Notes: a model not told the origin generated them from the sequence alone. Positions 7,977 to 17,617 are shown, counted from the first letter of the stretch. The stretch is 64,000 bases of DNA from Oceanobacillus rekensis (GCF_002153375.1 NZ_MTBQ01000007.1:81055-145054), one strand, 5' to 3'. Made by a program: numbers and translations.

Positions 7977-8975
7977 CTAATCAGCCAATTCTTCGCGATC
8001 AACCATTCGTGGCGGCTCTTCCATCCATCCATTTTTAATCATAATATTAGCCCCATCTTCTGAATAAAGCATAATTTCACCACTTAAACGAACATAATTG
8101 GATGCGATATCTCTTCTTGTACCTGTTGAGATAGCTAAACCGTAGAAGCCAATTCCTACCGCAATCATTCCTGTCGCATGAAACATAATTAACTTATCAG
8201 AAAAGGGGGAGACCTCAGAGGAATTTGTGACCATAGAATCTGACCCCATCGGAACAGGAACATCATTACCTTCCAAGACTTCACTAAATATTTTCACATG
8301 CTTTTTAGCGATATCGGTTCCTCGTTGTAGATACTCTCTTACTTCCTTGGATTTTGCTACTTGGCTGAAGCCTGTTAACGTAGCAGATCCTAGTGTATTT
8401 CGCTCAATATTAGCGAATAAGTTCATAATTTCCGCTGCTAGTAATGGTCTGCGTTCGCCTAGCCAACCCTTCAGGAAATTTTGCTTTTTTACAAAGTCAA
8501 TCTCTTTTGGAATGGGAATCGAGGGAGGACGGACGAAAGTTCCTTTTGTTAGTGCAATCTGTGTTGCTTTGTGATGAATCGAATTGTAATCGTGAAATGA
8601 TTCCGAGAAAAAGGAATAGACATCTTCTCGGGCACAACCACTTATAGCCATTGCTGCAGCATTCATTCCTAACGTACCTAGATTTAAAGCATGCTGTAAC
8701 ATATATCCGTCGGTGTACAGCTTGGGTGCATTTGTATTCACGTCACCATCCGTAAAACCCTGTGGGATCGGATGATTTTCGGTTTTAAGGAATTTTTTGA
8801 GCTTTACCAAATGATTTTGAGATAGATTTAATGCATCCTGGATTACGGCTTGGATTTCTTCATCCTCTACCTTTTCTCTAAAGTATGAAAATACGGCAAT
8901 ATTTAAGCTAGCATTCATATATGCTTCCCAAATTTGGGATAGCTCCGATGCTGTTAAAGCTATTTTTGATTCCAT
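7977..8975 (-). CDS. DUF3231 protein (first of two paralogues)
   Basis: 332 residues in two internally related halves of about 160, each helical: LTASELSQIWEAYMNASL in the first half and RRPLLAAEIMNLFANIERN in the second. This is the DUF3231 family, common in spore-forming bacilli and predicted to have a ferritin-like four-helix fold. The Gly-rich stretch MIAVGIGFYGLAIS looks membrane-seeking. The end reads GANIMIKNGWMEEPPRMVDREEL. GGAGG precedes the ATG. Role unknown; co-directional with the second DUF3231 gene and the membrane protein gene. Confidence 0.78.
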   Translation of the reverse strand: MESKIALTASELSQIWEAYMNASLNIAVFSYFREKVEDEEIQAVIQDALNLSQNHLVKLKKFLKTENHPIPQGFTDGDVNTNAPKLYTDGYMLQHALNLGTLGMNAAAMAISGCAREDVYSFFSESFHDYNSIHHKATQIALTKGTFVRPPSIPIPKEIDFVKKQNFLKGWLGERRPLLAAEIMNLFANIERNTLGSATLTGFSQVAKSKEVREYLQRGTDIAKKHVKIFSEVLEGNDVPVPMGSDSMVTNSSEVSPFSDKLIMFHATGMIAVGIGFYGLAISTGTRRDIASNYVRLSGEIMLYSEDGANIMIKNGWMEEPPRMVDREELAD

Positions 8976-9055
8976 ATATTCTTATCCTCCTATGTTTAAT
9001 TTTAACATTTGTCGCTAAAGTCGAAATTTGCATTTTGTAAGAATAGATAGTGGAT

Positions 9056-10075
9056 TCAGCTTTTTCCTTTATTTCTTGCCAGCTTCTCCCGATCAATTAT
9101 TCCTGGTGATTGTTCCAGCCAATTGTTATCAATCATGATATCTGCTCCACTTTTTGCAAGTCGGGCAGTTTCAATGGATAGTCGCTCATAATTAATCATT
9201 AAATCACTTCGTTGACTGACAGCACCTGCCATGGCATAGTTACCTATTCCTGCAGAAATGAGAACGGACATATGAAACATAATGAGTTTATCTGAAAATG
9301 TTTGTGTTGTTGAATCACTTATAGCGACATCAGCAGCTTGAGTAGCATCAAGATTTTCCTTCATCAGCGTATCGACAAAAATCTTAATATGCTTTTGTGA
9401 GATTTCTTTTCCGCGTAGCAAATAATCCTGTACGGTCTTGTTTGGTGAGGTTTGTGCAAATGCAAGACATAATTTAACCCCTATCACGTTTGTCATGATA
9501 TTCGTGTATAAATGAGAAATTTCAATAGCATTTAATGGCCGTTTATCGCTAAATGGATTTAAACCACTTAAATACTTCTTGCTGTCCACGTAATCTGATT
9601 TCTTGGGTACCTCTATATACGGGTGTCTGTAATTAATTCCTTTTTCAAGAGCAATTTCAACCGTTTGATTGTAAAGGTTAGTAGTTTCTGTTATAGATTT
9701 TGTAAAGTAATCCCGTAATTCCTTTTTGTAGCTCATACTAAGAAACCCACTGGATGTTAGCATTCCGACTTTCGACATGTGATTCACATAGGTTAGACAA
9801 AACGTATCTGTAAAAAGCCATGGTGCATTCATGTTTACATCTTGTTCCGTAAATCCATTTGGTACGGCATAATTTTCCTTTTTAAAGTAGGCAAGTAATT
9901 GTTCCAGCTGGTTAGTTGTAATATCATATGCATGCTGAATTGCTGGCTTTATGTCTGGATCCTGAATGTCCTTTAGCATAAAACCTAAGATACAATTTGC
10001 CATACTACCATTCGTATATGCGGTCCAAAGTGATGCAATCTCAGAAGATGTTAAGTGAATTTTCTTTTCAGTCAT
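9056..10075 (-). CDS. DUF3231 protein (second paralogue)
   Basis: 339 residues, clearly paralogous to the neighbour: LTSSEIASLWTAYTNGSM at the start, PNGFTEQDVNMNAPWLFTD matching the neighbour's QGFTDGDVNTNAPKLYTD, and GADIMIDNNWLEQSPGIIDR at the end. The start at 10075 (MTEKKIHLTS) matches the paralogue's N-terminus and has a purine-rich AAAGGGG upstream; 20 further codons upstream are open but not similar. It is divergent from the germination operon, with 137 bp between them, which raises the possibility of spore-stage expression. Confidence 0.78.
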   Translation of the reverse strand: MTEKKIHLTSSEIASLWTAYTNGSMANCILGFMLKDIQDPDIKPAIQHAYDITTNQLEQLLAYFKKENYAVPNGFTEQDVNMNAPWLFTDTFCLTYVNHMSKVGMLTSSGFLSMSYKKELRDYFTKSITETTNLYNQTVEIALEKGINYRHPYIEVPKKSDYVDSKKYLSGLNPFSDKRPLNAIEISHLYTNIMTNVIGVKLCLAFAQTSPNKTVQDYLLRGKEISQKHIKIFVDTLMKENLDATQAADVAISDSTTQTFSDKLIMFHMSVLISAGIGNYAMAGAVSQRSDLMINYERLSIETARLAKSGADIMIDNNWLEQSPGIIDREKLARNKGKS

Positions 10076-10212
10076 CCTTTTACCCCTTTCCTTCGTTCGG
10101 ACTATATTTTTCACCAGTAGCCGTATTTTATACAATATATCCTGATTGAACCTTCCTCCATGAATCCGTATAAAATCTGCTTGATACGGGAAAGAGAAGG
10201 GGGAGAATCTAT

Positions 10213-11853
10213 TTGAGTAATCGAGGGGATAAAATGGCGAGGTCTCTTTTTAATCGAATGAGAAGTCAAAAGCAAACGAATCAAGCAACGGAACAAACGA
10301 AATTTAGCATCCAAATAAATAAAAAGCTTGATGATAATTTAAAAAACATGAAACAGATGCTCGGGGATCCCGTTGACTTAGTCATTCGTGAACTAATACT
10401 GGGTGGAACAAGGGTAGCAATTCTATACATAAACGGAATAACAGACGGGAATCTGATTAACAATAATATTCTAAAGACGATTCAAGATAATCTGAAACAG
10501 TTAGAATCTAATGGTTCTAAAGACTCCAAGGATACTAATGAACCGAATGAATCTAAGAAATCTAAGGAAACGAAAGATTCTAATCTACTTGATAAAGTGT
10601 ATCAAGAAATAATCGCAATTACAGATATTGAAAAGTATACAACAATGGATGAAGTTTCATTTGCTGTTTTAAACGGAAGTACAGCTTTATTTATAGATGG
10701 TATGGACACTGTTTTACTCATGGGAACGACAGGCGGGGAAAGTCGTGCAATCGAAGAACCTGATTCAGAATCATTAATACGAGGCCCAAGAGATGGGTTT
10801 GTAGAAAATATCACGACAAATATGACACTGATTCGCCGTGATATTAAGGATCCAAACTTAAGATTTAAAACTTATGAAGTTGGAAAAAGTTCCAAACAAA
10901 AGTTAGTTGTAAGCTATGTGGAAGGAATTACGAATCCGGATATTGTTAACGAAATCAATCGCAGGCTAAAGACCATCGATATCGATTATCTGTCGGATTC
11001 TTCATTTATCGAACAATGGATAGAAGATAGTTTTATGTCCCCTTTCCCACAAATCCAGAGTACGGAACGTCCCGATTCAGTTTCTTCTAGTTTAATGCAA
11101 GGTAAGGTGGCGATTTTGCTTGATGGAAGTCCATTTGCACTTATTGCACCAACTAATTTTGCCGATGCCTTGCAATCGATGGAAGATTATAATCAAAGAT
11201 GGATACCCGCAACCTTCTTGCGAATATTGCGTTATTTTTGTGCCTTTCTTGCTGTGTTCCTGCCTTCCATTTATGTGGCGCTTGTTTCCTACCATCCTGG
11301 CATGATTCCGAGTATATTAACGTATTCGATTGCTGCAACAAGAGAAGGTGTCCCTTTTCCAGCGGCGATAGAAGCGATATTAATGGCCGTAACTTTTGAA
11401 ATTTTACATGAAGCAGGAGTTAGGCTGCCAAAGATAGTCGCGCAAACGATTGGTATTGTTGGTGGGCTCGTGATCGGGGAAGCAGCAGTTAGTGCAGGAA
11501 TCGTCAGTCCCATCATGGTTATTGTTACAGCTCTTACAGCTATCGCATCCTTTAGTATTCCACTTTATACTGTAACGATAACCTTTAGGGGGTTACGTTT
11601 TGCCTTTATAATAGCTGCATCCATCCTTGGTTTGTATGGCTTGGTCCTTATGTACATTGTAGTTAATATACATTTGGTTAATTTGAAAAGTATCGGTATA
11701 CCTTATACTACTCCCTTTGCACCTTTCTTCGGCAGGGACTGGACGGACTTAATTATTCGTGCTCCAATCACAAAGTTAACGAAGCGGCCAGCATATCTGA
11801 AAACAATAGATGAACAATCAAAGAATCCAAAGCCAGAGCGAAGGAAGGGATAG
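10213..11853 (+). CDS. Spore germination receptor A subunit (GerA family)
   Basis: A 546-residue GerAA/GerKA-type protein, part of the inner-spore-membrane germinant receptor. The N-terminal soluble domain contains GDPVDLVIRELILGGTRVAILYI, SFAVLNGSTALFIDG and RGPRDGFVENITTNMTLIRR, all family hallmarks. The C-terminal membrane domain has about five helices with SYHPGMIPSILTYSIAATREG and PKIVAQTIGIVGGLVIGEAAV. The start is TTG 10213, seven bases after AAGGGGGAG; ATG 10234 is an alternative. A low-complexity insert of about 26 residues (SNGSKDSKDTNEPNESKKSK and on) at residues 98-123 is unusual. First gene of gerXA-XB-XC. Confidence 0.92.
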   Translation: MSNRGDKMARSLFNRMRSQKQTNQATEQTKFSIQINKKLDDNLKNMKQMLGDPVDLVIRELILGGTRVAILYINGITDGNLINNNILKTIQDNLKQLESNGSKDSKDTNEPNESKKSKETKDSNLLDKVYQEIIAITDIEKYTTMDEVSFAVLNGSTALFIDGMDTVLLMGTTGGESRAIEEPDSESLIRGPRDGFVENITTNMTLIRRDIKDPNLRFKTYEVGKSSKQKLVVSYVEGITNPDIVNEINRRLKTIDIDYLSDSSFIEQWIEDSFMSPFPQIQSTERPDSVSSSLMQGKVAILLDGSPFALIAPTNFADALQSMEDYNQRWIPATFLRILRYFCAFLAVFLPSIYVALVSYHPGMIPSILTYSIAATREGVPFPAAIEAILMAVTFEILHEAGVRLPKIVAQTIGIVGGLVIGEAAVSAGIVSPIMVIVTALTAIASFSIPLYTVTITFRGLRFAFIIAASILGLYGLVLMYIVVNIHLVNLKSIGIPYTTPFAPFFGRDWTDLIIRAPITKLTKRPAYLKTIDEQSKNPKPERRKG

Positions 11854-11856
11854 CGG

Positions 11857-12966
11857 ATGAAAACTGTTAAATATGAAGATGAAAAAATTAAAAGCCGGGA
11901 CATTATGATTGCGGTTCCTTCCATGGTAATTTCAATTGGAGTTCTAAGTTATCCAAAGTTTCTTGCTGAAAGTACGATAGCTGCCGATGGATGGATGACC
12001 ATTATTTTGGGTGGGATAATCGCAGTTTTGTATACATGGATTGTAGCGAAACTAGCAGTTAGTTTTCCAAGTCAATCCTTTCTTTCATATGCTTCCTCAT
12101 TAGTCTCGAAACCAGTTGCTATTTGTTTAACCTTGTTATTTGTTAGTTATGGAATTTCGTTAACTGCCTTTGAGATCAGAGCAATAGCGGATATTTCCCA
12201 TCAATATTTGTTTGAAAGAACGCCAATTGAAGTTATTATGCTCACTTTCTTACTTGTCGTTGTTTATGCTGTCTCTGGATCAAGAGCCGGAATTTTCCGT
12301 TTGAATACAATGTTTTTACCAATCATTTTTGCGGCAACACTGTTCCTAGTTTTCTTTTCAATCGGGTATATGGAAGTAGATAATATGTTACCAATGTTTA
12401 AAACGGATTTACAGGGGCATTTACAAGGAACGATGGATAGTAGCTTATCATATACAGGAGTTGGAATCTTGTTGTTTTACATATCTTTAGTTAAGGATCC
12501 AAAAAAAGCACCAGGTAGTGCTGCACTTGGAATGTCCTCGGCGGTGATTATATACCTAGTCGTTTATCTGACTTGTATTGCTGTATTTGGGGATGTAACT
12601 ACAGAAAACATTCGGTTCCCTTTTATCGAATTGGCTAAATCGGTCGAAATTCCCGGCGGGTTTTTTGAACGGACTGAATCCATATTCTTTGTTATTTGGA
12701 TTATGGCTATTTTTACGACAACTGTAATGGCCTTTGATGTTTCCGTAATGGCATTAAATTCGATCTTTCCAAATATAACTAAAACAAAAATTATTTTTTT
12801 CTTATCCCCTTTCATATTTTTCTTATCGATGATTCCAAAGGATTTTTTGGAAATGAAAACTATTGCGAATTTTTTAGGTTATTTCGGTTGGGGATTAACG
12901 GGAACGACAGTAATTATATTATGGGCGATATACAAGTTAAAAGGAGGGAAGCAAAATGAAAAGTAA
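11857..12966 (+). CDS. Spore germination receptor B subunit (GerAB/ArcD/ProY permease)
   Basis: A 369-residue integral membrane protein of the spore germination endospore permease family, with about ten hydrophobic segments starting at IMIAVPSMVISIGVLSYPK. This subunit is homologous to amino-acid permeases and carries the germinant-binding pocket in studied receptors. It starts three bases after gerXA stops and overlaps gerXC by 11 bases, so the three are translationally coupled. Charged loops and length are normal. The germinant cannot be predicted from sequence. Confidence 0.92.
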   Translation: MKTVKYEDEKIKSRDIMIAVPSMVISIGVLSYPKFLAESTIAADGWMTIILGGIIAVLYTWIVAKLAVSFPSQSFLSYASSLVSKPVAICLTLLFVSYGISLTAFEIRAIADISHQYLFERTPIEVIMLTFLLVVVYAVSGSRAGIFRLNTMFLPIIFAATLFLVFFSIGYMEVDNMLPMFKTDLQGHLQGTMDSSLSYTGVGILLFYISLVKDPKKAPGSAALGMSSAVIIYLVVYLTCIAVFGDVTTENIRFPFIELAKSVEIPGGFFERTESIFFVIWIMAIFTTTVMAFDVSVMALNSIFPNITKTKIIFFLSPFIFFLSMIPKDFLEMKTIANFLGYFGWGLTGTTVIILWAIYKLKGGKQNEK

Positions 12967-14140
12967 ATTGCCCTGTTTAAGTTTTACGTTTTGCTTGCTA
13001 TTTGTTTTTTTAACTGGCTGCTGGGATTCTGTGGAAGTTGAGGAAAGGGCATTTAATACTGGAATTGCAGTTGATTTGGCAGAAGAACAAGGAGAAAACA
13101 CAACCTATGAAATGACGACCCAGTTCGTTGTTCCTAGTGGGTTAGGTACAGCAGGAGAAGCTGGTGGTGGCAAGGCATTTCGAAATTTACAACAGACTGG
13201 AGAAAGTTTATATGATATTAATGCTTCTATTGCCAGGCAGACCAGTGAAAAGTCTAATATAGAACATCTAGATGTAGTGATTATATCTAAAGATATTGCT
13301 GAAGAAACAGGGTTATTCACAAATATTCTTGACGTCTTTGTCCGCCAACAGAATATGCGCAGAGGAATCTTACTTGCAATTGGAGATGAAAAAGCGAAGG
13401 ATATCCTTAATGTAGAAGCAGAGCAGGAGAAAGTTCCATCACAGTATGTTACAAAACTTCTTGAAGGCAACGAGAATCCTATTACGACGGAACCAGTTCG
13501 GGTTGGTGATATACAGGAATACCTGTTAAGTAATCGAAGTTTTATCATCCCTAAACTTAGTGTTTTTTCAAAGAATAGTATCAATTATGAAGGGCTTGCA
13601 GTCTTTCGTGGAAAAACAGGTCAAATGGTTGATTCGCTTGAGGGGGAGGATGCAAAGGGGCTAAATATGATCATTGGCAAAAATCAACAAGGAAGTATCA
13701 CTGCTGCTGTAGATGATGATCAAGTAACATACTCGATATCGGAAGGTAGTAGTAAAATAAAACTTACAAATAAAGATAAAAATAATCTGGTCTTTCAAGT
13801 AGATATTGATTTAACAGCCCAAATAAGAGAGTTCAACGGGTCTTTAGATTTTTATAAAAGGGAGAACATGGACAAGGTTGAAAAAGTGTTAAAGGAAGAG
13901 ATAAAGAAGATCGCAGAAGGCAGCGTAAAAAAGGTGAAAGATGACTTGCAAGTTGATGTATTAACTTTTGGAAATTACCTTAGGATACATCATTATGCAT
14001 TATGGAAAGAGGTTGAAAAGGATTGGGATTACGGTGAAAATTACTTCGCGAAAAGTGATATAAACATCAATGTAAATACAAATGTCCAGACCCCAGGTAA
14101 TTCCATTCAATTGACGGAAGATGATGGAGGCGAAGGTTAG
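12956..14140 (+). CDS. Spore germination receptor C subunit (Ger(x)C lipoprotein)
   Basis: 394 residues with a lipoprotein signal peptide ending in the lipobox LTGC (Cys22) followed by WDSVEVEERAF, the standard start of mature GerC proteins. The rest has the three-domain GerC pattern with TSEKSNIEHLDVVIISKDIAEE and the C-terminal DFYKRENMDKVEKVLKEEIKK. It is anchored on the outer face of the inner spore membrane and needed for receptor assembly. It ends with the acidic tail LTEDDGGEG. The start overlaps gerXB. Confidence 0.92.
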   Translation: MKSKLPCLSFTFCLLFVFLTGCWDSVEVEERAFNTGIAVDLAEEQGENTTYEMTTQFVVPSGLGTAGEAGGGKAFRNLQQTGESLYDINASIARQTSEKSNIEHLDVVIISKDIAEETGLFTNILDVFVRQQNMRRGILLAIGDEKAKDILNVEAEQEKVPSQYVTKLLEGNENPITTEPVRVGDIQEYLLSNRSFIIPKLSVFSKNSINYEGLAVFRGKTGQMVDSLEGEDAKGLNMIIGKNQQGSITAAVDDDQVTYSISEGSSKIKLTNKDKNNLVFQVDIDLTAQIREFNGSLDFYKRENMDKVEKVLKEEIKKIAEGSVKKVKDDLQVDVLTFGNYLRIHHYALWKEVEKDWDYGENYFAKSDININVNTNVQTPGNSIQLTEDDGGEG

Positions 14141-14317
14141 ATGTGGAATATGATTATGGAAAGATTACCATCAACACTTGGATTTTTTTGCATGTTCTTG
14201 GCATTTTTCGTACCATTTGTAATTTATAAGGTAAATCAAAAGATGCATGCTGATGCAGATCCCCCATGGAAAAAGGAAGAACAGGTGAAGAAAAACCAAC
14301 AACAACCTTCAAAGTAG
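14141..14317 (+). CDS. Small membrane protein at the end of the ger operon, 58 aa
   Basis: The ATG immediately follows the gerXC stop codon. The product has one hydrophobic segment, STLGFFCMFLAFFVPFVIY, followed by a charged tail ending KKNQQQPSK. Small membrane D subunits encoded beside germinant receptor operons are known to modulate germination in Bacillus; those described usually have two helices, so equivalence is inference. GATGGAGGCG inside the end of gerXC serves as ribosome binding site. Confidence 0.62.
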   Translation: MWNMIMERLPSTLGFFCMFLAFFVPFVIYKVNQKMHADADPPWKKEEQVKKNQQQPSK

Positions 14318-14468
14318 TGGATTTGTTAACTGTAATTTTTTTATATTCCAAGATAAGAGGAACGAGCAAAGCCAAACAATTCAGCAAAAGCCTCGTGCTG
14401 TAACAACTATCTTCCCTTCATGTTAGACTGAATGGTAAAAGACTCAAGACCAGGGGAGTGGTGTACAT

Positions 14469-15965
14469 ATGAATTTAGAAACGTACCTAACTTTAGATGC
14501 AACAAAAATGGCTGAATTGATTCGGAACAAGGAAACAACCGCGAAGGAATTATTGGAAATTGCCTTCAAGCAATTAGAGAAAGTACATCCAACCTTAAAT
14601 GTTGTGACAAATACAAGGATCGAAAAGGCATTGGAGGAAGCGGAACGAATTGCTGTGGATGCTGCCTTTAATGGGGTCCCGATATTATTGAAAAACATTT
14701 CCCAAAGTGTGGAAGGGGAAATAATCACCTCAGGTTCCAAACTGCTTCAAGGCAACCTTGCTAAACATGATTCTTATTTTGTAAAAAAGTTTCGTGATGC
14801 TGGATTTCAATTTATGGGACATACCAATGCACCAGAATTTGGCTTGAAAAATATTACAGAACCAGAATTATACGGACCAAGCCGAAATCCATGGAATACC
14901 AACTATTCACCAGGAGGATCAAGTGGCGGAGCTGCTGCTGCAATTGCATCTGGTGTTGTTCCGCTTGCTGGTGCAAGTGATGGAGGTGGATCGATACGGA
15001 TACCGGCCTCATTCACAAGTCTATTTGGATTAAAGCCGACACGTGGACGCACACCTGTTGGACCTGGCGTGGGTAGACAGTGGCAAGGTGCATCGATTGA
15101 TTTCGTCCTAAGTCGAACCGTACGGGATAGTGCTGCAATGCTTGACATGCTTCAAGTTGTGCAACTGGAAGCAGCTTTTCAAACACCCTTATTTCCTGGT
15201 AGTTATAAGAATTCCATGTTAGAAAATTTTAAGAGACCATTACGTATTGCGTTTACTACAACGTCTCCGGTTGGTACACCGGTTTCAGAAGAAGCGAAAC
15301 TAGCTGTTGAGAAGATGGTTAAATGGTTAGAAGCTCGGGGGCATGATGTAGAAGAAAAAGAAAATGGAGTAGATGGTCTTCAATTAATGAAGGATTATTA
15401 TCTTATGAATAGTGGGGAGATGGCTTCCACAATCCTTGGGTTGGAAAAAGGTATCGGTCGGCAGGTAACGGCAGATGATGTTGAAATTGAAAGCTGGATA
15501 TTGAATGAAGCAGGAAAATCAGTTTCTGCAGCCGAATTTTCGGCAAGTCTTGCTTCATGGGACACTGCAGCAGCAAATATGGCTTATCTGCACCAGATGT
15601 ATGACTTCTATATTACACCAGCCACAGCTGATGCAGCCCCACAGGTTGGTGAGTTGACTCACTCTAAACAGGTACAAGCAAGCTTAAGGGAACAGATCAA
15701 CGAGGTGGATAAGCAGGAGCAGCAAGCATTAATATATGACATGTTTCTACCAAGCTTAACTTATACACCGTTCACCCAACTGGCAAATTTAACCGGACAA
15801 CCAGCCATGTCTGTCCCGGTGCATTTAACGGAGGAAGGTCTTCCATTGGGCGTGCAGGTAATGGCACAAAAAGGAGAAGAACACCGATTATTACAGCTGG
15901 CATATCAGCTTGAAAGTTCGGATTTATGGGTAGGAATGAAAGCAAACCCGTATTTTTCTTTCTAG
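14469..15965 (+). CDS. Amidase signature family protein
   Basis: 498 residues with the complete amidase signature: the Gly-Ser-rich stretch [20 protein letters not shown] continuing into [14 protein letters not shown]. The catalytic Ser-cisSer-Lys triad is recognisable, with Lys in GVPILLKNI near residue 77, cis-Ser in GGSSGG and nucleophile Ser in GGGSIR. It hydrolyses amide bonds; the substrate is unknown. There are no gatA neighbours (gatC, gatB), so it is not the tRNA amidotransferase subunit. The ATG follows GGGGAGTGG. It is a single gene ending at the terminator at 16018. Confidence 0.85.
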   Translation: MNLETYLTLDATKMAELIRNKETTAKELLEIAFKQLEKVHPTLNVVTNTRIEKALEEAERIAVDAAFNGVPILLKNISQSVEGEIITSGSKLLQGNLAKHDSYFVKKFRDAGFQFMGHTNAPEFGLKNITEPELYGPSRNPWNTNYSPGGSSGGAAAAIASGVVPLAGASDGGGSIRIPASFTSLFGLKPTRGRTPVGPGVGRQWQGASIDFVLSRTVRDSAAMLDMLQVVQLEAAFQTPLFPGSYKNSMLENFKRPLRIAFTTTSPVGTPVSEEAKLAVEKMVKWLEARGHDVEEKENGVDGLQLMKDYYLMNSGEMASTILGLEKGIGRQVTADDVEIESWILNEAGKSVSAAEFSASLASWDTAAANMAYLHQMYDFYITPATADAAPQVGELTHSKQVQASLREQINEVDKQEQQALIYDMFLPSLTYTPFTQLANLTGQPAMSVPVHLTEEGLPLGVQVMAQKGEEHRLLQLAYQLESSDLWVGMKANPYFSF

Positions 15966-16017
15966 GTATAATCTTTACACAATAATACGCGATAGAAATG
16001 GATCTATCTGATGTAAC

Positions 16018-16058
16018 AAAAGTAGCATTACTCACTTAAAGGGTGATGCTACTTTTTT
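16018..16058 (+). terminator. Terminator of amidase gene
   Basis: Stem AGTAGCATTACTC (16021-16033) with GGGTGATGCTACT (16041-16053), followed by TTTTTT. Confidence 0.82.
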
Positions 16059-16188
16059 GCTTATCTCGGGAACTAGCCGCAACTCAACAGTTCCAATCCA
16101 CATAAATATAACTCGACAAAATCCGAGGAGTGACAGGCACTGTTTTCGGGAAAGGGATATAAAGAGTATGTAAAGGTGAGGTGGATTT

Positions 16189-17442
16189 ATGACTGCAGAA
16201 GTAGCTATTATGAATAAGCTTGGAATGGCTTTGGCTGCAGATAGTGCTATCACAAGCGGCAGGGAAGGTGTGCAAAAGGTATATAATTCGGCGAATAAGC
16301 TATTTTCTTTGTCTAGTGAACATCCAGTCGGAATAATGGTTTATGGTGCAGCTTCGTTTATGGAAGTTCCGTGGGATGTCATTATTAAGTCTTACAGAGA
16401 GTATCTTGGTGATCGAAAATTTACTGATTTGGAATTTTACTTGGAAGACTTCCTCGATTTCCTGCTTCATGATGAAAGATTTAATAACTCAGATGTAGAA
16501 GATATTATTGTGTATCGAACATTTTCAGATATTTTGAAGCGAATCGTCAGAGAAGTAGAGGACGATATTGAAAGGAATGACCAGAAAGTAACCAATGAAA
16601 AGGTAACAGAGTGGTTAATGGATTGTGTAATAAGAAATCTATCTTTATATAAGGAGAAACAAGAAGTCCTTCTGAATGTGGAGTATGACCCGTTTAGAGA
16701 AAGATTTTCCTCGATAGTAAAGGAAATTAAAGAAGAATTGATTTCTTTTGAATTGCCTGAGGAACTGAAAGATAAACTTTTTGAACTCGCTTTTGAAGTG
16801 ACAAGAAAAGATTATTTCAGTTTGGGAAGTACAGGTATCGTCATTGCAGGTTTCGGAGAACACGAAATTTTCCCTCACTTACTGAATTATCGACTGGAAG
16901 GATTTGTGTTGGGAGAGCTGAAATATAAGAAATTAAAGGAAAAGAAAATTAGTTATACGAATGATCAAAAGGGAGAAACAGCTGTAATAACAGCTTTTGC
17001 CCAGCGAGAAATGGTAGATTCCTTCATTGGTGGAATAGAACCAAATATGGAAGATGCAATCTTTGGTATTATCAAGCAGGTATTAACAGGATACCAAGAA
17101 CAGATTCAAAAACATTTAAATATTACATTTAATGATGAACAAGTTAAAGAAATTGAAAACATGGGTACTGACTTATATAAGTCAGTTGAGGATGCAGTAG
17201 AAGAATATCAGGAAAATAATTACATCAATCCTCTTCTCGGCATAGTCCGTTCCCTACCAAAGGAAGATATAGCTGATATGGCAGAGGCACTAGTTAATCT
17301 GACCTCTTTCAAGCGAAGGGTGTCGAGGGCTACTGAATCAGTTGGACCACCAATCGATGTGGCTGTTATTACAAAAGGTGATGGTTTTGTTTGGATGAAG
17401 CGGAAGAATTATGTGGATCCAGTCATAAATGCCAGATTTTAA
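16189..17442 (+). CDS. Proteasome-beta/HslV-like Ntn-hydrolase candidate
   Basis: 417 residues. If Met is removed, Thr becomes residue 1 and the start TAEVAIMNKLGMALAADS puts Asp at position 17, exactly as in proteasome beta subunits (Thr1, Asp17); a Lys follows in NSANKLFSL, near Lys33 of the proteasome. The C-terminal PPIDVAVITKGDGFVWMKRK resembles the last strand pair of that fold, and STGIVIAGFGEHEIFPHL a central strand pair. Between them lies a helical, acidic insert of roughly 120-150 residues absent from HslV and Anbu. I infer an autoprocessed threonine hydrolase; peptidase activity and partners are unproven. No HslU-like ATPase is adjacent. A co-directional 50-aa ORF follows 22 bases later. 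The start has AGGTGAGG upstream. Confidence 0.6.
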   Translation: MTAEVAIMNKLGMALAADSAITSGREGVQKVYNSANKLFSLSSEHPVGIMVYGAASFMEVPWDVIIKSYREYLGDRKFTDLEFYLEDFLDFLLHDERFNNSDVEDIIVYRTFSDILKRIVREVEDDIERNDQKVTNEKVTEWLMDCVIRNLSLYKEKQEVLLNVEYDPFRERFSSIVKEIKEELISFELPEELKDKLFELAFEVTRKDYFSLGSTGIVIAGFGEHEIFPHLLNYRLEGFVLGELKYKKLKEKKISYTNDQKGETAVITAFAQREMVDSFIGGIEPNMEDAIFGIIKQVLTGYQEQIQKHLNITFNDEQVKEIENMGTDLYKSVEDAVEEYQENNYINPLLGIVRSLPKEDIADMAEALVNLTSFKRRVSRATESVGPPIDVAVITKGDGFVWMKRKNYVDPVINARF

Positions 17443-17464
17443 AATTTAGGAAGGGGTGGAGGGT

Positions 17465-17617
17465 ATGACGATTAAAGAAGATAAACCAAAGAAGGAATTT
17501 TTTAATCTACCAAAAGATGCTCAACTTGATTTTGATTTGGAAGAAGAAGAAAAAAAAGAAAAGGACCAAGCAGCCAAAAAAGTATTTGAGAAAATGAATG
17601 AAAAATATAGTAAATAA
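17465..17617 (+). CDS. Small acidic/charged protein, 50 aa, paired with Ntn-hydrolase
   Basis: The ORF begins MTIKEDKPKKEFFNLPKDAQ and continues with DFDLEEEEKKEKDQ, ending KMNEKYSK. It is almost entirely charged and predicted helical. AAGGGGTGGAGGG just upstream is a strong ribosome binding site, and only 22 bases separate it from the Ntn-hydrolase stop, so the two are probably one operon. No family is recognised; an adaptor or inhibitor role is only a possibility. Confidence 0.6.
   Translation: MTIKEDKPKKEFFNLPKDAQLDFDLEEEEKKEKDQAAKKVFEKMNEKYSK

Noticed and set aside
14444-14740. Antisense ORF over the amidase start
   Set aside because: It is a shadow of the strongly conserved amidase frame, with no ribosome binding site and no protein-like features. 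The same applies to other minus-strand frames over purL, purH, guaA and the ger genes.
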